From Marsupella aquatica (taxonomy: Eukaryota > Marchantiophyta): a stretch of 64,000 nucleotides of DNA. This document shows, one piece after another, positions 47,685 through 60,500 of the stretch. Positions within the stretch are counted from its first letter, which is position 1. Every line of letters begins with the position of its first letter. Made by a program: the position numbers and the translations under genes. The notes under the pieces were generated by a model. That model had not been told where the DNA came from and ran no database searches. It was given only the letters and a program-made list of their open reading frames with translations. The DNA lies in the NCBI GenBank assembly GCA_973895155.1, contig OZ316898.1, forward strand, positions 3,472,001-3,536,000, given 5' to 3'.

Positions 47685-48297
47685 GTTGTCGTGCGCATAC
47701 ACATTGCTACACAACATACATCGTTTGTCACACATATCCAAACATATCCACAATGCAACATCACAAACACAAGAGCTAGAATGAAATACAAGTGGAACTC
47801 ATGTCCACACATGTCCAAAACCCACAATAATCTTCACAACAATTGGCACAACAATCCCGGTCAACAATACCCCATCGATCTTGCACCGATCCGATCACAC
47901 ACGTATGTCAAGCCAACGCACCTTGCACTACTCAAGGAATCCACGTTGCACAAGCGGAGCTCACAGCCACCATAGCCACACTTGAGCTCCTCTCTCTCCA
48001 AGGCTCAACATCGAAAGATGACCTTTCGATGCCTCACAAGGGAGAACTACTCTCCCACACAAACCTAATGGAACCCTATTGGCTCCAATAGCACACATAC
48101 AAAACATACATACTCAACTAGCACTATATACTACAACAACATCTAGAATGGTGTGACAGCTATCGTGCGCATACACATCGCTACACAACATACATCGCTT
48201 GTCACACATATCCAAACATATCCACAATGCAACATCACAAACAAAAGAGAATGGAATACAAGTGGAACTCATGTCCACACATGTCCAAAACCCACAA
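47685..48297 (-). repeat. Two direct copies of about 140 bp beside a PHD-element relic
   Basis: CGTGCGCATACACATYGCTA through CATGTCCAAAACCCACA occurs at about 47690-47826 and 48166-48296, over 90% alike by eye. On the minus strand the second copy begins TGTGGGTTTTGG. It is preceded by the purine-rich AACTAGGGGAGCAAT (48297-48311), which looks like a polypurine tract. The block may therefore be the 3' LTR, with an internal repeat, of the relic at 48462-48957. Confidence 0.5.
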
Positions 48298-48461
48298 TTG
48301 CTCCCCTAGTTGGGAGTAAGGTCCCCTAACTTTAGCTAGCCATGAGTTCTACAAGGCTGGTATACACCTTTTTAATAAGTGTGAAGATCAGGAGGCCGGG
48401 TGCAAGTGAGCCCCATCGATCACCTTCTTGCAATCCATATATGCCAAAAGAACACAAATGA

Positions 48462-48957
48462 TAACTAGTCGGCTTCATCGACACTAAGGACACAACCATG
48501 ATCCACTAGGAATCACCTGCAATGCCCGCCGCAATGGTGGTGTCAAACATGACATGTGTCATCCTCTAGAACATTTATCACAAATCAACATACTAGTAGT
48601 TGCTCCCTGAGCAGATCCACACAACATACATTTCAAGCCAGCACGAACATGTGCCAAGCTTGGATCTACTATACCATCAATGTTGGGAAGGTGACATGGT
48701 GCACAGTTGCGCACATGATCCTTCCAAACCATACCATCGCGTCCCTCCAACATTAGGACACCAGAAGGCAACACTTCACGCACACTTAAGATTGTCCAGC
48801 TTGCGGTCACATTAAGTGTCGTGGGTGCTGTCTGCTGCAAATAAACATAATCACCAGGATGAAATTCAAATGCTTGCACGGAAGCTTTTAATTTGAAGAT
48901 GCCAAACTCAAGTAGTGGACATTCATGCAACACTAATTGCATAAACATATTGCCCAT
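48462..48957 (-). pseudogene. Relic of integrase C-terminus and PHD finger, second element
   Basis: Matches the tail at 31116-31673: HPGDYVYLQQTAP, ILSVREVLPSGVLMLEGRDG and NCAPCHLPNIDG. Then comes a PHD finger with KCMLCG, LICDKC, H, SCL and LCP. An in-frame TGA (48556-48558) replaces the Trp that normally precedes the His, and a TAG sits between the last two Cys. Upstream domains are missing. It shows that the PHD-bearing retroelement family has more than one member here. Confidence 0.85.
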
Positions 48958-51659
48958 CTAATATTTTGACCTAATACCAAGACACAAACTGGTATTAGTA
49001 AATAGTATCCTACATCTATGAGTGAGGATACACAATGATAACTTACTAGTAAGCAATGCTTCCAATGAGACGAGTTGAGAAGAATATCTAAAAAAACTAA
49101 AAACAACTAAGAAACAAAATTATAAATTGAAACAATTAGGCGTTTTCAAAACCAATGTATAAGTAGGCAATGAAAATAATACAAAAGTGTATGAAAGGAG
49201 ATGCATTGGTGTGGGCTCTAGTCTACATTACTGTTCTAGTTGGTGAACTTGTGGTGTGTTTTCAAAGCCTCTAACCACTGAAACTACCATCAACCCACCA
49301 TCTACCACTGGTTATGGCTTAATGATAGCACTTTAGCTGTGATTCGGTCTGAAAATGCTGCTAATCCTCCCTAGGTCTCCATACTTGCTGGACGATTCTT
49401 CCATTGGACTTGTGACCATGTTATATAAAGCCCTACTTATTCTCCTTGATTTAATTGAGCATGTTTGTATTCCGCCCCTGGAATGTGTCCATGCAGCTTA
49501 ATTGCTTAAGCCAGCCGAGGGTCTTTCTCAGACTTACACAACCCACACTTCACCAACAAAACTCTCTCAATGCCTCACATAATTCTCTCTGCGTCTGGTG
49601 CGTCAATCTCCAATCAAGCCGATGCGATTCACACTTTGCTCACTAGTTCCCCTCCTACTGACTTGAAATTGATCAAGCAAAAAGCATCAACAACTTAGTG
49701 TTTCTTGGTCCATTGGCAAAGACTTGCAATCTAGGCCAAGAAACGCCAACTCAATTCAAGAGATTACACAAAGATACAAGATATATAACTAGTTGTTTAT
49801 TGATACCCAGCGTTCCAGACTTAGCCAAGAGCTTCTCTAATCACAAGGTAATTGATACACTAAAGGTTTGACTAAAAAAAAGCCCCAACACCCGCGCCGA
49901 CAAGGTTTGATCCTGCAGCGTTGATTCCTCATGATCCGCGGAAATCCTAACAACCCAATCACAAAGTAACTCATATCGTGGATCTATCATTTACTCCGGC
50001 TACACCTAAGTTGCATAATCGGCCCTAGAGTTTCCTTTGTTACTATGGTGACTATTATTATATACATAAACTTATTTCCAAAACAAATTTTCTTTTAATC
50101 CAAACTAAATGAGTCCCGGCAAGAGAACTAATTCAATTTATGAAGTAGACCTAATCCCATTAGCATCCACCACATCCTAGTGTGGTGTGCCTATGGGGTC
50201 AAGATACTAGTTTTTAGGTGGCCAACTTCTTTGCTAGTACATAACTAGCCTAAGTCATCAAGGTTCTATAACCACAAAAACTAGGAGCACCAATGGATGA
50301 GCTCAGCTTACCTATTTAAGTAACTATTTCATACTAGCTTCATTTGATGTAGTATATAATTTTGTATAACTACGTACATAGTAAATAAGAATATACACTC
50401 AAATATTTTAAAATTTTCAAAAATGATAAATTAAATCATTAGCACCACAAGAAACATCCCTCCAACAACAGCTAATATTATAAATATTACAAACTCAAAA
50501 AATGTATATTTTGGAGTATTGGTAAGTTCTAAAGCCATGCAATTGCATAATTTGGATGATAATGCTATCAAAGTTTGAAAGATATTATTGAAACTAGTTG
50601 TAAGTTTAAGAAGAACCAAAAAAAATCATGGAGATATTATTATTGCTAGACCCTTTAATAATTTATTCTTCTCTAATAAATTCATAATTGGAAATGAGTG
50701 ACAATCTCTTCTCTAATAAATTCAAAATAGTATTCAATTTTTTTCCAACTCTTTGTCCCCCCTTGGATGTATCCCAATGTGGTGTTTAAGAAATCGTATA
50801 GAGGCAACCATTCAAAATGTTGTGCTTTTAAGCATGGAGGTTAAAATCTTCTTTGAAACAAATTACAATTTAGATTACCATCAAAATGTTGTGTTTTAAG
50901 TTTGGAGGTTCAAATACTCTTTGAGACAAATAATAAATTTAGATTACCAATTTGGATGCATCATGCAGTTACTATATTAATGGCCAGTGAGCTTTCAATT
51001 TTTAGTGTTTATCAATTTTAAAATTCATATAATAAAAAACAACTATTAATAAAATGAGAATAATCATATTATTGTAAGCACATATTCACCTCTGTTTCTC
51101 TTAAATGCGTGTTTTGATAGCTATTGAAGAGTAAAACATATTTATTATTTAGGAGACTGACATAAGAAAATACATTCAAACCCAAAGTTTTGATATTGGT
51201 ACAATGAATTTCATCCCTTAGTATTTTATGATATTAAAAACCTCATGAGTTAAACCTCATGATAGTCTAATTTAGATAGTCTAATTTAGATAAACCTGAC
51301 AAAGTTTCATTATATTTTGAAACCATGTGGTCCATCACCAATGAGTGCAAAGATGGTGAAATATTATAGATGCCAATCGGCATTTCACTTTAATTGTGAA
51401 GAACGCCTTTAGTACTTGGGCATGAGCACCAACTTACTATTTTGGGAAATGATGCTTCACTTTTATGATGGACGCCCTGAGTAGTTTGCATGAGCCACAA
51501 TTTACAGGTCACATATGAGTCAAAATGTAAAGAGTGCTATCCGAGAAGATTTTGATGTTTTGAGTCAGTCCATCCCAGCTTTGGAAATCAGTGGAGATCT
51601 CACAGCAAATCCCTCGTCCATCCACGCTTCACTTTTAGTTATTATAAGTAACTGAAATT
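48958..51659. other. Repeat-rich, no gene seen
   Basis: Contains the second copy of the 700-bp repeat (49250-49960, listed separately) and a two-copy repeat of about 75 bp at about 50811-50950 (ATTCAAAATGTTGTGYTTTTAAG, GGAGGTTMAAAT, TTTAGATTACCA). The remainder is AT-rich sequence without a supportable frame. Confidence 0.5.
49250..49960 (+). repeat. About 700-bp dispersed repeat, copy B
   Basis: Direct copy of 45460-46200 with indels. It shares the CTCTAACCACTGAAACTACC, GATTCTTCCATTGGACTTG, TATTCCGCCCCTGGAATG, TTTGCTCACTAGTTCC and TTAGCCAAGAGCTT blocks. It lacks the foldback of copy A. It has no coding content. Confidence 0.7.
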
Positions 51660-54205
51660 CTGGAAAAGGTGGTCCATGGGGATTTCAAAGACCAACATAC
51701 TTTGTGGTCCATGAGGACTTCAAACATTTAAGAATCCTTGCAAAAGCTTGAAAACGAAGTGGTTATCCAGGTTTCATGAAAATTCTAAGCATCTTGATGT
51801 AAACCTTGACTTTCCAGGGTTGTGATTATTAAAGTCAAAAATTGACAGAGGTTTACACTATTCGTTGCACAGGCAGGTTTTGGCAAGGGGATATAACTCT
51901 AAAGGGAGCGACTATTTGAAGGGCATGGGGGTACTTTACAAGAAGTAACTTGGAGTCTCTTTTTGTTCTATGTCTGAGATGTAATTGTAGCCGGTGAAAT
52001 GTGGCCTTAATATGGCAAATTAACCCATTATCAACCCCAAACACTTGCTGGTAGGCCTCTTTATCTGCTGATTTGACCATGATTGATTTTTAATAAAAAG
52101 TTAGACCACCTCTTGAATACACTAACATTTCTAATAAGTCCAACCAGATTGAATGGTTCTTGTCTACGTTCCGTGGAAGCATCCTTTTCTACATATTCCA
52201 TAGTTTGACTCTCTCAAAAATATGCCTGGCCATACAAGTTTTCTTAAAATAACACAACATATTAACTTTTTTGGAAGTCATTTTGAGAAACTGAACTCTC
52301 ATATTAGGATATTTGTGGCACAAGAACGGGCACAAACCTTGCTGTGAACACTAGCAAAAACACTACATGTTCAGAGAGACAATTGAGAAGGAGGGGCAGG
52401 GTTTAGGGACCTCCGGTTTGTTATTCCTAGGCCCTCAACACTAAAAATTTAATAAATCACCACAAATACAATTGTTTACAGAAAAAACGAAGTGAATTGC
52501 TCAGTTGCTCTTGCTCGCATACCTCAAATAATGTTAGCTACCTACTATTTAATGCACTGGTAATAGTGTCACTCCAAAATTAACCTTGATAAGTCTCTAA
52601 TGTGCAATGTCCAAATTTTTGTGGGTCACCCAAATAGAAATAGTAAGACTAAATATGGTGAAGGCATCAGGGTCTCGGGGGGTTAACTAAGTGTATATTT
52701 TAGGGTACCACGTGCGATCCTAGCCTAATATAAATAGACCTATTTTATAAAGAGAATATTCTAAGAATATTCTCTATTTTCAATATTAACGACTTATTTT
52801 ACTTTATAAAAGGTATATATTAAAGAATATTCTATAAACATGAATTTATAATACCTTCTTTTGCCTTCTACGCTTTTTAAAAATTTAGTTAAAATCAGTA
52901 AAAAATACCTATTTTGGATTGCACGTGGTTCCTAAAATTTTTGATAGTCAACCCCCTGAGATCAGGGTTTGTTTCACATGTTGACTTAGGTTTTGGCAGT
53001 ACAGGAAGCCTTATGGTTTTCTTGCAGAGTGTTTCACATCGTTCCATTTCAAGTCTGCACAAGAATATGAGTCATATCGGATTATTTCCTTGTAGCAGTC
53101 TCACATTCATTGTATCTACACCCTTGTATTATACACCATCCTTGAAAGCATGAGTCACACTGGAGTTCTTCCACCACCACTGGTCATATATAAGGGAAAG
53201 TGTCCAAGACTTAGCCTCATTTGCAGGTTACACTCACTCCCTTCCTCTACCTTGCCAGTTTACTCCATGATATTTAAGGCAAAAATACTATCAATGTTGA
53301 AATGTGGTGCATTCAAGTTTGATGATGGACAATGGCAGTTTAAGATGTCTCACCTTGTATTTCAACCCCTTCTATTTCACCCCCCACCAAAACACGAGTG
53401 TCTGAGCGGGTGTCTGAGCCGGGAGTGTCTCACCTTGTATTTCAAATCCTGGATTTTTCCCCATGACCCAACTCACCCTACTTCATGCCATTCACAGAAA
53501 AACGTACTGATTGCATTGAATTTATGATAAGAGGATCACTGAGGTTCTGCATGCCCTCACATGAGTCTTCCAATTTCCCTCACAACCCGACTTCCTGTAC
53601 TTTGCACATAAATAGACGTTATGCCCCCTGAATATTAGGAGGCTTTAATACAAGAAGTTGAGGGCGCAAATGATCACTACTCACCCATTGCAGAAGTGAG
53701 GTCAGTTTCATACACCAAAGTTGAAGTGCCTGAGAACCTCAAGAGGTGGTCCAACTTTTTGATACAAAACCAATCATGGTCAAATCAGCAGGAGAAAGAG
53801 GCCTAGTAGCAGGTGTCTAGGATTGGTAATGGTTTTGCCATATTCTGCCGAAGCTAAAGCCACATTTGGATGGCTACGATTATGTTTGAGATATAGAAAC
53901 AAAAAGAGACTCAGGCTCCCTTCCTGGAACGTCCCCCCATGCCCTTCAAATAGTAGCTCTCCTGAAAGTTATACCCCTTGACAAACCCTCCCTTCACAAT
54001 GAATAGTGTGAACTTCAATTTTTGACTTAAAAATAATCACAAGCGGACAAGACAATTGTTATATCAAGATGTTTTAGAATTTTCATAGTCTGGATGACAA
54101 TTGTGTTTCCGAGTACACAAGGATTCTTAAATGTTTGTCTAATTTGAAGTCCCCATGGATCACAAGGTTAGGCTTTGAAGCTCCCAGGGACCACATTTAA
54201 TTGCA
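51660..54205. repeat. Large inverted repeat, arms of about 465 bp
   Basis: The left arm, 51660-52125, reads TGGTCCATGGGGATTTCAAA up to AGTTAGACCACCTCTTGA. The right arm, 53737-54205, is its reverse complement with scattered changes: CCTCAAGAGGTGGTCCAACT, CAATCATGGTCAAATCAGCA, GGGGGACGTTCCAGG-like text, and ending TTTGAAGTCCCCATGGA and CCCAGGGACCACAT. The spacer of about 1.6 kb holds the second MITE. The arms are roughly 75-80% alike by eye. Confidence 0.8.
52674..52960. mobile_element. 287-bp hAT-like MITE, copy 2
   Basis: Same length and orientation as the copy at 34183, and similar throughout. Termini are CTCGGGGGGTTAACTA and the inverse of CTCAGGGGGTTGACTA. It is flanked by an exact 8-bp duplication, ATCAGGGT, at 52666-52673 and 52961-52968. 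It lies in the spacer of the large inverted repeat. Confidence 0.92.
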
Positions 54206-57152
54206 GTAACTTGATATTCATTAATTCAAATATTCTTTAGTATTGTGGATATGATCTATAGAGGGGTTGGTAAGATATATTTCCATCAAATCAAAGTTAC
54301 GGTGAATATTGTCATTTTGGTTAACTTTTCATCATAACATAAGGATGGGTAGACTCCACTAAGTTAATTCACCCTGTGTTAATAATGTTGAGCAAAGACA
54401 ACATTCACAACAACAAACCCATAAACATCCAACATATAAGTAGTTGACACAGAGAGATATATATGATTCATCTCAGCTGAGGTTGCGTCCATGGGAATAC
54501 ATAAGTTTGCTGCACTCTAGGCCTTGCTCTCGGCCCGTCGGCCATACCGAGTCTCTGCAATACAAGATCATTTTCTCTATTTCTTAACTGGCTCTCTAAC
54601 AATGAGTCTAAATTCTTTCTCTCCAAGCAAATATCGCTTGGGATATAGTGTTCAACCTAGTTAACCTAACCTAGTCCATAACTAAGGTCAGCCATTATTA
54701 CGGTTATAATTGTAACCCCGGACCTAATAGTAAATATTTAACAAATTCAAAGTATATAGGCTTGTGTGTTTTAGGTGTTAATATGAAATATTTAGATGGT
54801 GTTTTTTGGTGTCTCCTCCTTCTCTGGTTACCCTGCGGTGCAAACCTAAAAATTATTTTAAATTACATCAATCTATGGGTTTCAAATTCCTTTGGGTGAC
54901 AGAAGTGTGGTCCAGCAGTATGTCCAACAGGGTGGCCTATACTGGCTTTAGTTTCTGTTGTGGCCGTAAATCTATGGCCTTTGGGTCACCAAAATGTGGT
55001 CCACATGAGCCTTCTGTCCAAATATGGTGCGTCAGTTTCTGTTTTGTCAGTCAAATTATTAATGAGCTTTTCTTATAATTAAGGACTTTTCAACGAGGGA
55101 CTGCCTGAATTCGTGCGGAAGAGCATCGCGAAGTTTCCCCTGACTCCCTTTTTCTGCCCCCGGGCAAGTACTATAGGTGGGTGGCCGTTGCCACAAGCTT
55201 CCTTCACCAGAATCACCACAATTGGGTTCGGTCAATCTGCAGATGCGAAGACCGCCAGCTAGACACTCTTCTCTTCAACAGAAAGCAAAGCGCAGACCCG
55301 AAGGACAAGCAAGACCTGGTTTTATGGATGCGGGACAAACGATCTTGTCCTCTCTCATCCCCACCAAGCAATCCGCAGTTCCGCACTCATCAGCTTGCAG
55401 CTGCAGGCGCTCAGGCCTCAGGGACATTGGCCCTCTAAGAGCTTTTACTGCTCCCGCATCCGAATCCGGATCCTCAGCGCCCTCGTGCCTCAGCAAAATC
55501 GCAGCTACGTCTACGCCGAGCTAGGCGGTCAGACGTCGTCACGTCGACTTTCCACACCACTGTTTGCAGAAACTGCACCGCGCCCACGTCAAATGGTGAT
55601 CGGGCAACGGCAAGGCAGCGCCGCAAACTCGCGTCTCTAGCGGTATCCTGATCCCAACTGTGGAGGCTCAGACGAGACATCTGGTCACCGGATCTTCGCA
55701 AAGAATAGTTCTCGGTCCCTTTGGCGGGGCCAAATCCTGATAAACAGCTAGCCTGCCATGATTTCCAGGAAATCCTCCCGAAGCGCGACGTGCCGGCGAT
55801 TGAACCTTCTTCGCGAGGACGATCATCCGGAATCGAACGAGGATAATCTACTGTAGATGCTACAACTTATTACTTCCGTCTGCGTCCACAACAAACCTGG
55901 AATTTGAACACCCGTTATCAATATGGGTGATGAGCTCTATGTGGGTAATGAAACTGGAACCAGAATGGGTAATGAACCTGAAATCAATTGTAGAAGCTCT
56001 ACTCTAACATGTCCGCAGCCGTTTCAGGCAAAACCGACGGAAGGAATCGGAAGTTTAATCCGATGTCCTCCTGTAAATCGTTTGATTTCGCTCAATTGAA
56101 ATGTCAGCGTCGATACGTGGCTAAGCTAGTCGAAAGCCTTACAGCTCCTGCTACTACCTTCAGCAGGACCTTATTCTTGAAATGCTCGTCAAAATGATCA
56201 AATTGTTTTCACAACCAACATTTTGTTTGAATACCGTCTCATTCAAGACTTCAGACCTTGTAATTCGAGTTCTACACGCACTGCACGAGGCACTGCACAG
56301 CCTAGCATGTTTTCTATCGCTGAGCCCGTTTCTAAGCTCGAAGGATCCGCAGACTTGGACCTAAATTCGTACCAGACTACCTTTATAAGTTGCGTTTCTG
56401 ACAATATCTACAAGTTGCCAACCAAATGCCACGCAGTAAGCCCTTGTGGCAGAGGGCATTTCGATGGAACAATCACCTGAGTAGATCCTTCAATTCAGCC
56501 TGGAGAGTACCTACACCTGGACAGATTGGTAAACGCATGGGTATGAAGGTGCGGGCTCCCCGGCGGGCTCCTTCTTTTAAATTTGAATTTTCCTTACGGA
56601 ATTCCTTACTGTTGTTACAAACATAGTAAACGAGGTCAAGAGAGGTGCAAGTGATGAATTATACGAGGCTTCAATTGTAAAAATTAACAACTGAACTCTA
56701 GTCGGCATGCGAAGAGATAATCACATAGCAATGGCCCCCAACGTGAGCTGTACTCGGCATGAAAATTAAGACACAATATGTGAGTGGCCCTCAAGGTGAG
56801 CGCCCTCTAGATCAGCAATTTCTTAACTGAATTGAATACTTCAAGAATACAATCCTGATCCTTAAATGGAAAAGAAAACACACAGGCTTCCTTGATCCTC
56901 ACAAGTAGCCCCGGGTTCATCGACTAGTAACAGACTGTCTTTGCTAGTTTAGAGATAGGAATAACTCCGATCAAACGAGTGACCTCATCAACCTCAAGAC
57001 TTCTATACTTATCAGGAATGGTTACAACAGCTGGCTCAATGCTTCAGCAGCAATGAAGACTGAAAATTCTAACTGTACAAGTTAAGGGCCCAAATGTTAG
57101 TCAGACCCCACTCTCTACAAAACAAAAATTGAGGTGACAGAACAAGTATTGA
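54206..57152. other. Intergenic; GC-rich island of unclear nature at 55090-56640
   Basis: 54385-54740 is a dispersed repeat matching 17850-18240. From about 55090 to 56640 the base composition rises above its surroundings and several short open frames overlap on both strands, for example from ATG at 56009 (62 codons) and 56429. None is recognised. They may be exons of an unidentified gene or its leader, or a fragment. I do not call a product. Confidence 0.4.
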
Positions 57153-57599
57153 CTAGTGCCGTGCATTTGGCAATTGACAATTATCAACTACTTGCTTGTT
57201 ATATGCCTTAGTATTAGAGGGGAACCATTTTACATCTGCTGCGTCTACCGAAGTATCAGGCTCCGCCCGTTTCCAGTATTTCATGTTGTTATGGTCACTT
57301 TCCACTACAGCAGAATAGGACCCAAAGTACAGAGGGCTACTCTTCGCTTCCACGTTTTGTTCGAGGTTTGGTTCAAGTTGCGAGTCGAACCTCAATTGTT
57401 GAGGTCTGCTCGTGCCCGACGATGTAGAAGTGTTACTCTTTCCCGGCCCTTTGGTTGCGGTCAGTGTCTCGCCGGAAAAAATTCCCCGCGCCACTCCGCA
57501 TATCCTGTCCTCAGGACGAAACTGAGGCTTTTTTTTCTTGAGAACAGGCCCCACCTGCAGCTTCTTCGCCACAATATCGATCTCTCGAGTTGCATCCAT
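57153..57599 (-). CDS. Unrecognised protein of about 148 residues
   Basis: Single open frame from ATG (57599) to TAG. The product begins MDATREIDIVAKKLQVGP and is basic near the start (KKKKPQFRPEDR). It has a Ser/Thr-rich middle (KSNTSTSSGTS) and no signal peptide or membrane segment. I do not recognise a family. The composition looks protein-like: Lys/Glu helices at the N-terminus and few rare residues. It lies next to the GC-richer stretch that starts near 55090. Against it: no intron, no neighbours, and a decayed repeat setting. It could be the first or last exon of a larger gene. Confidence 0.4.
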   Translation of the reverse strand: MDATREIDIVAKKLQVGPVLKKKKPQFRPEDRICGVARGIFSGETLTATKGPGKSNTSTSSGTSRPQQLRFDSQLEPNLEQNVEAKSSPLYFGSYSAVVESDHNNMKYWKRAEPDTSVDAADVKWFPSNTKAYNKQVVDNCQLPNARH

Positions 57600-60500
57600 G
57601 ATCGCTGTGGCCGGTATGGACTATTTGTGATCACTTTCCCTCAAGTTTCTTAACAAATCTGGACTCCACTGGAACAATATATCCGACCTGTAATCAGTCC
57701 GTCGCTTGACGCACCTGCCTCCTCAGGAACGCACTATTGAAGTTCCGAGCCAGATGTGCACTACAATCGAGCGCTGTTGATCACTTCAATTGGAGTGGTC
57801 TCCTCAAAATTTGTAAAACCGATTACTATGGACAGCCACTATGACCTTGAAAATGTCTACCTCCTCAAGAACCACCTCTCAGTTCCTTTTCAGGTTCTCA
57901 GAAATTGAAACCGACTCACCAAAGGATAGAAATCTCTCGTTGAAAAATACGACTACGGAAACGGACATAGAGTATCACCAGAGGGACTACTCTTCTGAGT
58001 TCGACTCGCAACTTGACTGCATCTTGTGCCCCTTCTAATTGCTGGCTCTACTTAAACCATGCCACGACGAATACACGTCGCGACATCCCAAGGGCAGCTT
58101 ACGTCAATCGGGTCAGCAATCAGTTCATACATGACTCTTCCATGCAATGGCTATCTCTTGATTCGCAAGCACCGTATTGTATTATATTCTCTCTAGCCTT
58201 CTGCACCTCCCGATATCTACAACCGACCAACACCCTCAAAAACCGCGTCAATAATTCAGTCCCTGTGAGCAATAATTAACCAAAGTGGGCTGTAGTGCTC
58301 AGAGCATCTCCAGCAGTTTAGGGGCCAATATTATCTAAACCAAATTTAGCAGCCGGAAATGCAGGCCAGGGAATTTGCTACTCCGCTATTTACGAGGCTT
58401 AACCAGCGATTGCGTCAAATTAGCGGCCTCCATCTCTATAGAACATCCCCACAGGTTGCGCCAGTAGGGGGCTCATATTGGGGATATTTTCAGGCCCGGG
58501 CTGTCGTCCATCAATTGCCCTGATCTTTCTCCCTCCCGACCGGATGGAAAACACACGGACTAGAGAGCACTGGACTACTGTATACAGAGAAGTAGAGAAA
58601 GCACAGACATCAAAACACATGAACTGGAAGAATGTGATGAGCCAAGAGTGTCGATCTGCCTCAGCAAGAAATACCGATCGCCGATTTTGAATAGCGAGAT
58701 GAGCAGGCCGGGATGGTGACCCCTTGTTGAGGCCAGAATTGGTGGTCTGGCCTCCAATTTTGGTCGGCCCAAAGGAAACAGGTGCACATAGTGGGGTGCT
58801 GATAGTGGGAGACGGTTGGGTATCAAATTTTAATTTCTAGGGATGTAACTCCATATGCCTGAGGGTAATTGCAAGCACATGAATAAGCACCATCATACTG
58901 TGAACTGTGTTAGGTGGCAAGCTTCCACAGGTTGAATGGATTTTCCATACCACGAAAAATCAAATTGTTCGTGTATATCACTGAGTGTTATTCCTTCTCA
59001 GGCTGCGGCTTTTCTATATCACTGAGTGTTATGCTCTGAGCACTGAGCTTTTCTATATCACTGAGTTGCTGCTTTTTGATTCACCATGACCCACTCGATA
59101 TTGGTAACGGGCCTGTTGCTTTTCAGGAGGGGTGGATGTCACTTTTAGGACGGGTGGGAATGCTCTAACCAATGGAGCAGATCGATGACATTCAAATTGC
59201 ATAGTGTCTCAATCAGATTGCACGAGGAAAGTCGCCATTCACTATAGCGCGAATTTGATACGAACGGCGCTAACTTTCAACTCTTCCCAGATTCTAATCT
59301 CGCATGGGAGAACAGGAGCTAGTGAAAAATGTGTATATGGACTCAGTGGATGGCGGTACTAGTTAGCGACTGTCATTCCTGGAAAATGCTAGGGAAAATG
59401 TGGCGGCCAGGCTCTTGAGATAGGAGAGCCGACCGCCAAGTCTATTCCCAAGCAATATTGGGGGGAACAGGGAACCCTTGCCACCACGTTTGGTTGCTAA
59501 ATGGAGAATTTGGCAGTTACAAGCCTGTTTGAATTGGCTGTACCTTTGGAGATGCTCGACTCCTGCCACAATTGGCGCTCTCTTTCTCTCCCTCTTCTAT
59601 CTATAATTCATTCTTCCCAGCTTCTAGCAACTGCAGCAACAGTTCATCGTAGGGACCCACATTTCTTCGTCTTCATTATAGCGTTCACAATGTCTTCTCG
59701 TCAGCAGTGCGGCCATGACTTCATGAAAGCATCTCGTCTGCTCATCTTGCTCCGCTAATTAAACTCTCTCACAAGTTGCTTTTCACGATCACTCGATCCT
59801 TTTCATGAGCGTTTTACAATTTGTTGGTTTCTGCATCTCGAAGAAGGGTGGGCCAAGAAAAGAAGCTGACCACACCAGAATTCACCAAAGCAACGATCCT
59901 GGCTACCTGGAGGAGATCTACAGAGACCTAGACTGGACCCACCGATCAAGTGACATCTGAATCAAATCTACTTGTTTCTTCTTCTATTAGCAGACTAGAA
60001 TGTGGCTGTCCAGAATTGGTGAAGGGTTCATCTACTTATATACCAAATATAAAAAAATCTCTTTCTCTCGCCCTCCCCGCTTTTCACAACATGCGTTGGT
60101 CATAGCTGAGTGGCCAGTGGCCAAACAAGTCTGCGGTTCAGTTCCCTATGGAGTGTTCTTTTCACACTAGTACATACTAGCATTGCTATTATTAAGAGTC
60201 ATAGAACCTATCTATCTAGCACTTCGAGCATGCCAAGCTCGAACATGCCAAGCTCTGATCTTGCATGTGCACGTTTGCAGGTCGGGTCCCCTTCTACAGT
60301 AGATTCCTTTGACACTTCATTGTTAAGTAAAGGCAAATTGGGTGCCTTGCTTTCTGGTCCCTTTCTGGACTCAATTGTATCATTTCCATGCAAACGCTTC
60401 TCTTCACTTTGTCCATCCGTATCATTTTTTAACAACTTACTGCTCGGAGTAAGTCAGTGTCTGCGCATCTTCCTACAGGGCCATGTTCTTATATTAAATA

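Noticed and set aside
45460-49960. The two 700-bp repeats as LTRs of the PHD-bearing element
   Set aside because: The PHD relic lies about 2.2 kb from where its 3' LTR would start, and a better polypurine-like tract lies at 48297. The pairing is not supported.
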